Below are positions 53,919 to 62,049 of a DNA stretch of 64,000 nucleotides, piece after piece. The DNA comes from Campylobacter sp. MIT 12-8780 (lineage in GTDB: Bacteria; Campylobacterota; Campylobacteria; Campylobacterales; Campylobacteraceae). A program made the translations under genes and the position numbers. The notes beneath the pieces were generated by a model. It was given only the letters and a program-made list of their open reading frames with translations. It was not told where the DNA came from and did no database searches. Where the stretch lies: positions 1-64,000 of the forward strand of contig NZ_QHLL01000004.1 of assembly GCF_006864535.1 (NCBI RefSeq), in the 5' to 3' direction. Every line of letters starts with the position of its first letter. Positions within the stretch are counted from its first letter, which is position 1.

Positions 53919-54266
53919 ATGACTACGCTTTTATTTATTATCCAGTTTCTTTTGGTTTTAATCATCTGCATTGTAGTGCTTTTGCAAAAAAGTTCAAGCA
54001 TAGGTTTAGGTGCGTATAGTGGCAGTAATGAAAGTTTATTTGGCGCAAAAGGACCAGCTGGCTTTTTAGCTAAATTCACCTTTATCATGGGACTTTTGCT
54101 TATCATTAACACCATAGCATTAGGTTATATCTATAACACAAAAGCAACTTCAAGCTCAGTAGCTGAAAAAGCAAGCTCGCTGATCCCGCCAAGCACAGAA
54201 GCTAATGTAAGTGTTGCACCAGCTGCACCAAGTGCTCCACAAGTTGAAAACAACACAAGTAATTAA
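53919..54266 (+). CDS. secG: Protein-export membrane protein SecG
   Basis: 115 residues starting MTTLLFIIQFLLVLIICIVVLLQKSSS (TAAGGA before ATG 53919; an upstream frame from 53844 is not coding). Two membrane helices with the SecG signature LLQKSSSIGLGAYSGSNESLFGAKGPAGFLAKFTFIMG between them and an A/P/S-rich tail. Third component of the SecYEG channel. First of the secG-frr-pyrE run. Confidence 0.95.
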   Translation: MTTLLFIIQFLLVLIICIVVLLQKSSSIGLGAYSGSNESLFGAKGPAGFLAKFTFIMGLLLIINTIALGYIYNTKATSSSVAEKASSLIPPSTEANVSVAPAAPSAPQVENNTSN

Positions 54267-54284
54267 ACCCAGCAAGGAATGATC

Positions 54285-54842
54285 ATGCTTAATGAAATTT
54301 ATCAAAAACAAAAAACCCACTGCGAAAAGGCTTTAGAAGCCCTTAAAAAAGACTTTACCACTCTACGCACAGGCAAGGTAAATATACACATTTTAGATCA
54401 TATCAACGTGGATTATTACGGCTCGGCTACACCTTTAAATCAAGTTGCTACAGTGCTTGCAAGCGATGCTTCAACCATCACAATCACGCCTTGGGAAAAA
54501 CCTATGCTTAAAGGTATAGAAAGTGCCATAGCAGCAGCAAATATAGGTGTCAATCCAAACAATGATGGCGAAAGTGTAAAGCTTTTTTTTCCACCGATGA
54601 CAAGAGAGCAAAGAGAAGAAAATGTCAAACAAGCTAAGGCTATGGGCGAAAAAGCTAAGGTTTCAGTGCGTAATGTCAGAAAAGAAGCCAATGATAGCGT
54701 AAAAAAACTTGAAAAAGACAAAACTATAAGTGAAGATGAGGCAAAAAAAGCTTATGATGAGGTGCAAAAACTCACTGATAGCTATAGCGCGAAAATCGAT
54801 GAAAACGTCAAAAACAAAGAAAGCGAACTTTTAAAAGTATGA
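54285..54842 (+). CDS. frr: Ribosome recycling factor
   Basis: 185 residues. The start is the ATG at 54285 with AAGGA 6 bases upstream; the ATG at 54279 is flush against that site. Helical bundle plus beta domain: [41 protein letters not shown] and [35 protein letters not shown]. Releases 50S subunits with EF-G after termination. 4-base overlap with pyrE. Confidence 0.97.
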   Translation: MLNEIYQKQKTHCEKALEALKKDFTTLRTGKVNIHILDHINVDYYGSATPLNQVATVLASDASTITITPWEKPMLKGIESAIAAANIGVNPNNDGESVKLFFPPMTREQREENVKQAKAMGEKAKVSVRNVRKEANDSVKKLEKDKTISEDEAKKAYDEVQKLTDSYSAKIDENVKNKESELLKV

Positions 54843-55450
54843 ATTTAGAACAGATTTATAAAGATTGTGGAGCATTTTTAGAAGGGCATTTTTTACTAAG
54901 CTCTGGCAAACACTCAGGCTTTTATCTACAAAGTGCAAAAGTGCTTGAAAATCCTTTACTTGCAAACAAACTTTGTGAAGAATTAGCCGCGATTATAGAA
55001 GAACATGGACTTGAATTTGATAGTATCTGCTCGCCTGCACTTGGTGGAATTTTAGCTGGCTATGAGCTTGCAAGGGCGTGTAAAAAACGTTTTATTTTCA
55101 CAGAAAGAGTTAATTCTGTGATGACTTTAAGAAGAGGCTTTGAGGTTAAAAAAGGCGAAAAATTCATCATTTGTGAAGATATTATCACAACAGGTGGATC
55201 AGCTTTAGAAAGTGCAAATATCATACAAAGTTTAGGCGGAGAAGTTGTAGGTTTTGCGGCCTTAGCAAATCGTGGAATTTGTAAGGTTAAAAATCTTACA
55301 AACTCTACAAGAAAAGACAATGCAAAACTTCCAGAAAATTTGCCACTTTTTACCTTAGGAAATTTTGAATTTGAAGTCTATGACGCAGCTAATTGTCCTT
55401 TGTGTAAGCAAGGAAGCACTGCCATTAAGCCCGGAAGTCGCGGAAACTAA
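54839..55450 (+). CDS. pyrE: Orotate phosphoribosyltransferase
   Basis: 203 residues; makes OMP from orotate and PRPP. The PRPP-binding motif is [21 protein letters not shown] (about 110-130), with the flexible loop [18 protein letters not shown]. The C-terminal [23 protein letters not shown] is the extension typical of this PyrE subgroup. Confidence 0.96.
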   Translation: MNLEQIYKDCGAFLEGHFLLSSGKHSGFYLQSAKVLENPLLANKLCEELAAIIEEHGLEFDSICSPALGGILAGYELARACKKRFIFTERVNSVMTLRRGFEVKKGEKFIICEDIITTGGSALESANIIQSLGGEVVGFAALANRGICKVKNLTNSTRKDNAKLPENLPLFTLGNFEFEVYDAANCPLCKQGSTAIKPGSRGN

Positions 55451-55488
55451 GTCAAAACTTGATAGAAGGGGTTTGATACAAAGAAAAA

Positions 55489-55899
55489 ATGAAAGCAAAA
55501 GCAAAGATAGCCTCAAGATTTATGCGTTTTAAGGCATTTTTGGTTGATATTTTTTTGATTTATACGCCGATTTTATATATTTGTTATTTTGCTTTAGGCT
55601 CAAAACAGGCGTTTTTAGAAAATCACCTTGTTATTTTTTTATGTTCTTTGTGTTTTGGGCTTATTCAGGCTTTGTTTTTAAGTTTTAAGGCTCAAAGTCC
55701 GGGTTTAAGGGCGTATGAGCTTTATTTGATTGATTCTAAAAAAGGCAATAAACTCGGTTTTTTAAGGATTATGCTAAGGTATGTCGTGTTTTTATTTGGC
55801 AGTGCTTTTCTTTTTGGCTTAGTGATGAGTTTTTTTAGAAAAGACGGCTTTATGCTTCATGATATACTCACTCGAAGCTGTATAGTCAGCAAAATTTAG
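55489..55899 (+). CDS. RDD-family membrane protein
   Basis: 136 residues with about three or four membrane segments. The RDD motif is seen as SRFMRFKAFLVDIFLIYTPIL and the second half holds SPGLRAYELYLIDSKKGNKLGFLRIMLRYVVF. Function unknown; RDD proteins have been linked to ion exchange or envelope trafficking elsewhere. Between pyrE and nrdB, as in C. jejuni (Cj0232). Confidence 0.88.
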   Translation: MKAKAKIASRFMRFKAFLVDIFLIYTPILYICYFALGSKQAFLENHLVIFLCSLCFGLIQALFLSFKAQSPGLRAYELYLIDSKKGNKLGFLRIMLRYVVFLFGSAFLFGLVMSFFRKDGFMLHDILTRSCIVSKI

Positions 55900-55911
55900 A
55901 AAGGCTTTATA

Positions 55912-56934
55912 ATGAAAAGAAAGAAAATCTACAATCCAAACTCCACCGAAACCCTCACCGAAAGAAAGGTGTTTGATGGCAACCCGCACGGAATTTTAAA
56001 TTTTACCAAAGCAAAATACACTTGGGCGTTAAAACTTTGGGATTTAATGGAAGCAAACACTTGGTTTCCAAAAGAAGTTGATACCACAAGAGACGCACTT
56101 GATTATCGTTGCAATCTTACAGCAGCTGAAAAAAGAATGTATGATCTTGTCTGGAGTCAGCTCATCTCAATGGATAGCTTTCAAGCAAACAATCTTGCTG
56201 ATAATATCAACCCATACATCACAGCCCCAGAAATCAACGCTATCTTAACGCGTCAAGCTTATGAGGAAGCCAATCACTCAAAGTCCTATGCTGTAATGGT
56301 TGAAGCCATTTGTGAAAACACTGACTTGATTTATGAAATGGAAAAGCACGATGAAACTTTAAGAGAAAAAAATGACTTCATAAGCTCGATTTATGAGGAG
56401 CTAGCTGGTGATGTTGATGATAATAAACTCTTGCTTGCTATGGTAGCCAATCAAATTTTAGAAGGTGTGTATTTTTACAGCGGTTTTACAGCCATTTATG
56501 CTCTAGCTAGAGCTGGCAAGATGCTAGGTTCTGCACAAATGATACGTTTTATCCAAAGAGATGAGATTACGCATTTGCTTTTATTTCAAAATATGATTAA
56601 CTCAACACGAGCTGAACGTCCTGATCTTTTTAATAAAGAAAATGTGGATAAAATTTATGATATGTTTAAAAAAGCCGGTGAGCTTGAGATCAAATGGGGT
56701 AAGTATATCACGCAAAATCAAATCATGGGCTTTACAGATGATATTATAGAAGAATACATTCACTATCTCATCGATCAAAGACTTGTTGCAATTAACTTAG
56801 ATCGAATTTATAATGCTAAACACCCTATAAAATGGGTTGATGACTTTTCTAAATTTAACGATCAAAGAGCGAATTTCTTTGAAGGTAAGGTTACAAATTA
56901 TTCTAAAGGTAGCATTAGTTTTGATGATTTTTAA
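55912..56934 (+). CDS. nrdB: Ribonucleotide reductase beta subunit, class Ia
   Basis: 340 residues; holds the diiron-tyrosyl radical that starts deoxyribonucleotide synthesis in aerobic or microaerobic cells. Metal and radical residues are visible in RQAYEEANHSKSYAVMVEAI: the Glu-x-x-His and the Tyr three residues further, as in E. coli. Further ligands in the helices ending EELAGDVDD and RDEITHLLLFQ. The large subunit nrdA is not in the window. Confidence 0.97.
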   Translation: MKRKKIYNPNSTETLTERKVFDGNPHGILNFTKAKYTWALKLWDLMEANTWFPKEVDTTRDALDYRCNLTAAEKRMYDLVWSQLISMDSFQANNLADNINPYITAPEINAILTRQAYEEANHSKSYAVMVEAICENTDLIYEMEKHDETLREKNDFISSIYEELAGDVDDNKLLLAMVANQILEGVYFYSGFTAIYALARAGKMLGSAQMIRFIQRDEITHLLLFQNMINSTRAERPDLFNKENVDKIYDMFKKAGELEIKWGKYITQNQIMGFTDDIIEEYIHYLIDQRLVAINLDRIYNAKHPIKWVDDFSKFNDQRANFFEGKVTNYSKGSISFDDF

Positions 56935-56964
56935 GCTTAATTTGTGCTTTTTAAGGGATAAATT

Positions 56965-58359
56965 TTGAAAGAAAACAAGATCAATCTAGCCTTGCTTTGT
57001 GATTTTTATGAATTTACTATGAGTAATGGCTATTTTAAGAGTGCTGATGCGGATACGATTTGTTATTTTGATGTCTTTTTCCGCAAAGTTCCAGATAAAG
57101 GCGGTTTTGTCATAGTCGCTGGTTTAGAGCAAATCATCACTTATATACAAAATTTACATTTTGATGAAGAGGATATCAATTTTTTAAGAGAACAAAAACT
57201 TTTTGATGAAGCCTTTTTAAGCTTTTTAAAAAAATTTCGCTTTAGTGGAGATATTAACGCCCTTGAAGAAGGACAGATCGCTTTTCCTTATGAGCCAATT
57301 TTAAGTGTTAAAGCTAGAGCTTGTGAAGCTCAACTTTTAGAAACTTTCATACTTTTAACACTAAATCACCAAAGCCTCATTGCTACAAAAGCAAGTAGAG
57401 TTGTAAGAGCGGCTAATGGCAGGGCTGTTTTGGAATTTGGCTCAAGACGCGCTCAAGGCATTGACGCAGCACTTAGCGGGGCAAGAGCAGCGTTTATAGG
57501 AGGATGTAAAGCTACTGCTTGCACGCTTGCAGGAAAGCTTTATAACATACCTGTGGCTGGAACTATGGCTCATTCTTGGGTGCAAATGTTTGAAGATGAG
57601 TATGAAGCATTTAAGCGATACTGCGAACTATATCCGCAAAATGCTGTGCTTTTGGTGGATACTTATGAGAGTATTCAAGGGATCAAAAATGCTATAAAAG
57701 CCTTTAAAGCGGTATTTAAAGGGGATAAAAACGCAAATTTAGGCATAAGGCTTGATTCTGGGGATTTATGCAAATTAAGCCAAAAAGCAAGGCTTATGCT
57801 TGATGAAGCAGGTTTAAAACACTGCAAAATCCTTGTTAGCGGTAGTTTAGATGAATATAAGATCAAAAACTTGCTTGAAAAAGGAGCAAAAATAGATGCC
57901 TTTGGAGTGGGCGAAAAGCTCATCACCGCTCAAAGCGAACCAGTTTTAGGCTGTGTATATAAGCTTGTTGCCACTAAAAAAACACAGCAGATCACACCAA
58001 AAATCAAGATCAGCGAAAACAGCGAAAAGATCACAAATCCAGCTCCTAAAAAGCTTTACCGCTTTTATGATAAAAGCTCGCACAAAGCTCTTTATGATAA
58101 ACTCTATCTTGAAGATGAACTTGTAAGCACAAAAGCAAATACCACAATACAAGCCTTACAAATACCTATCTTTCAAAAAGGCAAGCTCGTATATAAGAAA
58201 AAAAGCTTACACGAAATCGCTCAATTTAGTCAAGAAGCCCTTTTGCACTTTAATGACAAAATTACAAAATTTGAAAACTCAAGCACATTTAAACTCTTAC
58301 TTTCATTAAAACTGAATAAATTAAAAGATGAGTTATTGCAAACAAGGAAAAGAAAATGA
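56965..58359 (+). CDS. pncB: Nicotinate phosphoribosyltransferase
   Basis: 464 residues; NAD salvage from nicotinate. TTG start at 56965 with AAGGGATAAATT upstream. Family core LLTLNHQSLIATKASRVVRAANGRAVLEFGSRRAQGIDAALSGARAAFIGGCKATACTLAGKLYNIPVAGTMAHSWVQMF and the later NLGIRLDSGDL. Longer than the E. coli enzyme and of the Bacillus-type subgroup. Overlaps pcm by 4 bases. Confidence 0.92.
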   Translation: MKENKINLALLCDFYEFTMSNGYFKSADADTICYFDVFFRKVPDKGGFVIVAGLEQIITYIQNLHFDEEDINFLREQKLFDEAFLSFLKKFRFSGDINALEEGQIAFPYEPILSVKARACEAQLLETFILLTLNHQSLIATKASRVVRAANGRAVLEFGSRRAQGIDAALSGARAAFIGGCKATACTLAGKLYNIPVAGTMAHSWVQMFEDEYEAFKRYCELYPQNAVLLVDTYESIQGIKNAIKAFKAVFKGDKNANLGIRLDSGDLCKLSQKARLMLDEAGLKHCKILVSGSLDEYKIKNLLEKGAKIDAFGVGEKLITAQSEPVLGCVYKLVATKKTQQITPKIKISENSEKITNPAPKKLYRFYDKSSHKALYDKLYLEDELVSTKANTTIQALQIPIFQKGKLVYKKKSLHEIAQFSQEALLHFNDKITKFENSSTFKLLLSLKLNKLKDELLQTRKRK

Positions 58360-58985
58360 CATTTTTCGAGCAAAAACGTTGCAAAAGCATGGCAGAAGAA
58401 ATCGCTGAAAAAACTTTTATCAACGAAGCCTTATTTAACGCCTTTTGTTCCGTGCCAAGAGAGCTTTTCTCGCCTTTAAAAGCCCATGCTTACAGCCTCA
58501 ATGCCCTGCCAATGATAGGCAATCAATGGATAAGCTCGCCTTTAACCGTGGCTAAGATGACTATGGCTCTTGAGCTTAAAGATGTTGATAATGTGCTTGA
58601 GATAGGTTGTGGCTCTGGGTATCAAGCGGCGATTTTAAGCAAGATCGTGCGCCGTGTTTTTAGTGTAGAACGTATAGAAAATCTCGTAGAAAGTGCCAAA
58701 AAAACCTTTAACACGCTTGAATTACACAATATACTTGTCTTGCACGCAGACGGACAAGCTGGCTGGAGTCGCTACGCACCTTATGATCGCATACTTTTTT
58801 CAGCTTACGCACAAAGCATTCCAGATGCGATTTTTGAGCAACTCAAGGATGGAGGTATGCTTGTTGCACCTATGCTTATAAATAACAAACAATTCATCAC
58901 AAGATTTTATAAAAAAGACGGCGAAATTCGCAAAGAAGTATTAGAAGAGTGCCTTTTTGTGCCAGTGCTTGAGGGCAAAGAATAA
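58356..58985 (+). CDS. pcm: Protein-L-isoaspartate O-methyltransferase
   Basis: 209 residues; repairs isomerised aspartyl residues in aged proteins. PCMT signature FCSVPRELFSP near 30-40, SAM-binding motif NVLEIGCGSGYQAAILSKI near 82-100, and ERIENLVESAKKTF. Overlaps pncB; the MerR gene follows after 42 bases on the same strand. Confidence 0.95.
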   Translation: MTFFEQKRCKSMAEEIAEKTFINEALFNAFCSVPRELFSPLKAHAYSLNALPMIGNQWISSPLTVAKMTMALELKDVDNVLEIGCGSGYQAAILSKIVRRVFSVERIENLVESAKKTFNTLELHNILVLHADGQAGWSRYAPYDRILFSAYAQSIPDAIFEQLKDGGMLVAPMLINNKQFITRFYKKDGEIRKEVLEECLFVPVLEGKE

Positions 58986-59027
58986 AGCCTTATTCATTCA
59001 TTTTAATAATTTCAAAAAAGGAAATTT

Positions 59028-59516
59028 ATGGCTTATACCATCAAAGAGGTAGAAAAACTTACAGGAGTAAGTGCTCATACCATTAGATACTGGGCTAAAA
59101 GGGGCTTGTTTTCTCACATTCAAAGAGATGAAAATAATGTGCGATATTTTTCTCAAAGAGATTTACAATGGGTAGCCCTAGCTCAGTGTATGCGTGAAAC
59201 GGGTATGAGTATAGCTAAGATTAGCGAGTTTGTAGAGCTTTGTAAATTAGGCGATAAAAGCATACCAGCAAGACTTAAGATGATAAAAGAGCAAGAAAAA
59301 GAGATATTATCCACGCTTAAGAGCTACACAAAAGCCTTAAAAGTCGTGCAAAAAAAGATCAATTTTTACGAAGAAGTGCTAGCAAAAGAAGATCAAAACA
59401 AGCTTACTTTAGGGCAAGATGAAAGGCTAAGAAATTATTATCAAGAAGAAAGGGATTATCAAAGCTTAAAAGATCACGCAAGCGCAAAGAAAAAGCTTGC
59501 AAGAAAAGAAAAATAA
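59028..59516 (+). CDS. MerR-family regulator of the NmlR/AdhR type, likely electrophile/aldehyde sensor
   Basis: 162 residues: winged helix-turn-helix (residues 1-70, MAYTIKEVEKLTGVSAHTIRYWAKRGLF ... NVRYFSQRDLQWVALA) and a long dimerisation helix with MRETGMSIAKISEFVELCKLGDKSIPARLKMIKEQEKEIL. It has only two cysteines, Cys54 and Cys72, at about the places of the sensing Cys in AdhR and of Cys54/Cys71 in Neisseria NmlR (from memory). It lacks the C-terminal metal loop of CueR/ZntR. MerR proteins activate promoters with 19-bp spacers; five such promoters lie in this window, so this is the best candidate for their regulator. No operator copy precedes its own gene. Confidence 0.9.
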   Translation: MAYTIKEVEKLTGVSAHTIRYWAKRGLFSHIQRDENNVRYFSQRDLQWVALAQCMRETGMSIAKISEFVELCKLGDKSIPARLKMIKEQEKEILSTLKSYTKALKVVQKKINFYEEVLAKEDQNKLTLGQDERLRNYYQEERDYQSLKDHASAKKKLARKEK

Positions 59517-59545
59517 ACTTTAGCATTTTCATCAAAATTTATTTG

Positions 59546-59604
59546 GCTTTGTTTTAAAACCTTGAATTGAAAAGCTTTTTCTATAGATAGACTTAAAACA
59601 AAGC
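59546..59604. repeat. 12-bp inverted repeat between merR-type and asparaginase genes
   Basis: GCTTTGTTTTAA (59546-59557) and TTAAAACAAAGC (59593-59604) are perfect inverted copies 35 bases apart between convergent genes. Could form a long hairpin that ends both transcripts; no T-run proves it. Confidence 0.4.
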
Positions 59605-59669
59605 ATAGTTTCAACTTAATTATATCGGTTTAAACTCTTGCAAGCTCAAACACGAGCTTAAAACTCAAA

Positions 59670-60662
59670 TTAGTATTTTAAAAAATACTCTTGAATTTTT
59701 TTCGTATCTTTTGTTTTTGTTAAAGCAAGCATTAAAAGCACTCTTGCTTTTTGAGGGTTTAAATCCTGCGCGCTAATAAAGCCCAAAGCCTTATCTTCAT
59801 CGCTTAGCGCTACCAAACCAGCATTTATACGCGAGCTTATAGCTATGATAAGTCCTTGTTTAAGAAGCTTTTTAAGCATATTTTTTTGATCTTTATGGAT
59901 ATTACCAGCCCCACTTCCAGCGATAATTAAAGCCTTTGTGCCATTTTCAAACAAAGCCCTTGCAGCAACTGCGTTACCATCATTTGAATAAGTATAAAGT
60001 ATATCTACTCTTGGTAAGCTTGAAAGCTTACCAACATCAAAAGGGGTATTTTTGCCATACGCTTTGGTGGTATTATTATAAAAAGTTGCCTTACCATCTA
60101 CTATATACCCCAAATCCCCAAAATCTGGCGAAGAAAAAGCATCTATATTTAAAGTGTGCGTTTTTACCACTCCTCTTGCACTTTGAATTTTATCATTCAT
60201 TGCTACCATTACGCCTTTGCCTTTAGCATTTTTATCAGCTGCTAGGGCTATGGCATTGTAAAGGTTTTTAGGACCATCTGCACTTATAGCTGTTGAAGGA
60301 CGCATGGCTCCTACTAAAACCACTGGCTTATCGCTTTTTATCACAAGGCTTAAAAAATACGCTGTTTCCTCCATAGTATCAGTGCCATGAGTAATCACCA
60401 CACCATCAATATCAGTTAAAAAAAGCGCATTGATCTTATGAGAAAGTGTAAGCCAAATGGTATCATTCATATCGCAGCTATTGATATTTGCGATTTGATA
60501 ACTTGAAATATCAGCTAAGCTTGCAAGCTCTGGCACTGCTTTAATAAGAGCTTCAACTCCCACAACACCGGCTGTATAACCTGTGGTTGCTACTGCATTA
60601 TCAATAGCCCCAGCTATAGTTCCTCCTGTAGCTAAGATAGCTATTTTAGGTTTTACTTGCAT
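59670..60662 (-). CDS. ansA: L-asparaginase, type II family
   Basis: 330 residues; hydrolyses asparagine to aspartate and ammonia. Catalytic threonines in ILATGGTIAG (about residue 13) and VITHGTDTMEETAYFL (about 89). The start is the ATG at 60662 with AAGGAGCAAAT. No signal peptide precedes MQVKPKIAIL, and the in-frame upstream extension is not a signal either, so the enzyme is predicted to be cytoplasmic, unlike the secreted form reported in some C. jejuni strains. Confidence 0.94.
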   Translation of the reverse strand: MQVKPKIAILATGGTIAGAIDNAVATTGYTAGVVGVEALIKAVPELASLADISSYQIANINSCDMNDTIWLTLSHKINALFLTDIDGVVITHGTDTMEETAYFLSLVIKSDKPVVLVGAMRPSTAISADGPKNLYNAIALAADKNAKGKGVMVAMNDKIQSARGVVKTHTLNIDAFSSPDFGDLGYIVDGKATFYNNTTKAYGKNTPFDVGKLSSLPRVDILYTYSNDGNAVAARALFENGTKALIIAGSGAGNIHKDQKNMLKKLLKQGLIIAISSRINAGLVALSDEDKALGFISAQDLNPQKARVLLMLALTKTKDTKKIQEYFLKY

Positions 60663-60768
60663 ATTTGCTCCTTGCTTAACACTTGAGTTTGCACGATTAT
60701 AACACAAGATGATGATTTTAAGAGCAACAAGGGCGAATTTGCCCTTGTTTTAAAGGAGTTTAAAAATG

Positions 60769-60793
60769 TTTCTTGCTTATACAAAGCAAGAAA
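60769..60793 (-). terminator. Terminator of the Tat-exported aldo-keto reductase gene
   Basis: 10-bp perfect stem TTTCTTGCTT / AAGCAAGAAA, loop ATACA, then on the minus strand CATTTTTAAAC; 40 bases past the stop at 60833. A second hairpin (60726-60749, AACAAGGGC / GCCCTTGTT) follows just downstream. Confidence 0.82.
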
Positions 60794-60832
60794 TTGTAAA
60801 AATTGCTTTGATTGTCCTTGTTAAATGGGTAT

Positions 60833-61840
60833 TTATATCCTTTCAGCCTTAATCATCTGCCTTTCATTAAGCCACTTAATGCGAGCTGGGTCTTGATGAT
60901 CAAGTCCTCTTTTGCCTGTATCAAGTTTGGCAATATCATTTATATCTTGTGTGCTAAGATTAAAATCAAAAATATTAAGATTTTCTCTTTGACGATTTAC
61001 ATTGCCACTTTTTACAACCGCAACTATACCTCTTTGATAAATCCACCTTAAGATGACTTGAGCTGGACTTTTGCCGTATTTTTTGCCTATACGAGCTAAG
61101 ACGGGATTTTGCAAGATATTGTTTTTTGCTTGAGCAAGCGGACTCCACGCCTCCATTTGAATTCCAAGCTCTTTGAGTATCTCTTGAGTGGCATAGTTTT
61201 GGAAAAGCGGATTGCATTCGACTTGATTTACAGCTGGTTTGATCTCTTGATTTTGCACAAAGTCCATAATGCGAGCTGGATCAAAGTTGCTTACCCCTAT
61301 AGCTCTTACTCTTTTTTCTTTATAAAGCTTACTCATCGCCCTATAAGCTCCATAAGTATCATTTACAGGCTGATGAATGAGATATAAATCAGCATAGTCT
61401 ATATTCAAACGTTTTAAGCTATCCTCATAAGCCTTTGCAGCCAAAGCTTCAGTAGCAAAGGCTTTAAAAAGCTTAACCGTGATGAAAAGCTCTTCTCTTT
61501 TTACCCCAGTAGCTTTTAAAGCATACCCCACACCTTCTTCATTGCCATAACTTTGGGCTGTATCAAAAAGGCGGTAACCAAGCTCAAGGGCAGATTCAAC
61601 CGCCATTTGAGTTTGTTTTTGATCGCCAAGTCTTAAGACTCCAAAGCCAAGCATTGGCATTTTTACGCCATTATTTAAAGTAACAATTGGTACAGCACTG
61701 CCTAAATTTGAAGCTTTTGCAGAGTCTGCGCCAAAAAGCGAGCTAGATGTCCCCAACACTCCAAGCGTAGCTATACCAAGTTTAGCTGAGTTTTTCAAAA
61801 ACTCTCTTCTATCCTTGCTTAATTCGTTTTGCGAATTCAT
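60833..61840 (-). CDS. Tat-exported aldo-keto reductase
   Basis: 335 residues from the ATG ending at 61840 (AAGGAAAAAGT upstream; 19 more codons upstream have no start signal). Tat signal: KDRREFLKNSAKLGIATLGVLGTSSSLFGADS. Mature NADPH-type aldo-keto reductase barrel with catalytic Asp and Tyr (RLFDTAQSYGNEEGVGYAL), Lys in ITVKLFKAF and His in YLIHQPVND. Exported cofactor-dependent AKRs are unusual since NADPH must be supplied with the folded protein. Close to its cytoplasmic counterpart at 62050. The promoter has the MerR geometry but a different palindrome. Confidence 0.9.
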   Translation of the reverse strand: MNSQNELSKDRREFLKNSAKLGIATLGVLGTSSSLFGADSAKASNLGSAVPIVTLNNGVKMPMLGFGVLRLGDQKQTQMAVESALELGYRLFDTAQSYGNEEGVGYALKATGVKREELFITVKLFKAFATEALAAKAYEDSLKRLNIDYADLYLIHQPVNDTYGAYRAMSKLYKEKRVRAIGVSNFDPARIMDFVQNQEIKPAVNQVECNPLFQNYATQEILKELGIQMEAWSPLAQAKNNILQNPVLARIGKKYGKSPAQVILRWIYQRGIVAVVKSGNVNRQRENLNIFDFNLSTQDINDIAKLDTGKRGLDHQDPARIKWLNERQMIKAERI

Positions 61841-61915
61841 ACTTTTTCCTTTCTTTAAAATAAAATTATGCTTTTTATTTCTTATCAAAAAGATCAAAAT
61901 AAAAAACTTAAAGAA

Positions 61916-61946
61916 ATTATAAATGATGAGAGCCGCTCTCAGTCAA
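61916..61946 (-). promoter_or_regulatory. MerR-geometry promoter with a distinct palindrome (exported aldo-keto reductase)
   Basis: Minus strand: TTGACT (61946-61941), a 19-bp spacer with perfect 15-bp palindrome TGAGAGCGGCTCTCA (overlapping the last base of the -35), TATAAT (61921-61916). Same spacer length and same dyad centre (7 bp into the spacer) as the four shared operators, but unrelated half-sites, suggesting a second regulator of the same family. Confidence 0.72.
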
Positions 61947-61987
61947 GAGTAAATTTAAAAAATTTACAATTTTTTTCAAATTTAGCC

Positions 61988-62018
61988 TTGACAAACACTA
62001 GGTGTAAGGCTATATAAT
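61988..62018 (+). promoter_or_regulatory. MerR-type promoter/operator, copy 3 (cytoplasmic aldo-keto reductase)
   Basis: TTGACA (61988-61993), 19-bp spacer with ACACTAGGTGT, TATAAT (62013-62018), then the ATG at 62050 with GGAG upstream. It lies 42 bases from the divergent variant promoter. Confidence 0.87.
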
Positions 62019-62049
62019 TTTATAAGATTTTAAAAATAAAGGAGAAAAA

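Noticed and set aside
54279-54284. ATG at 54279 as the frr start
   Set aside because: AAGGA is flush against it; the second ATG gives correct spacing and the known N-terminus.
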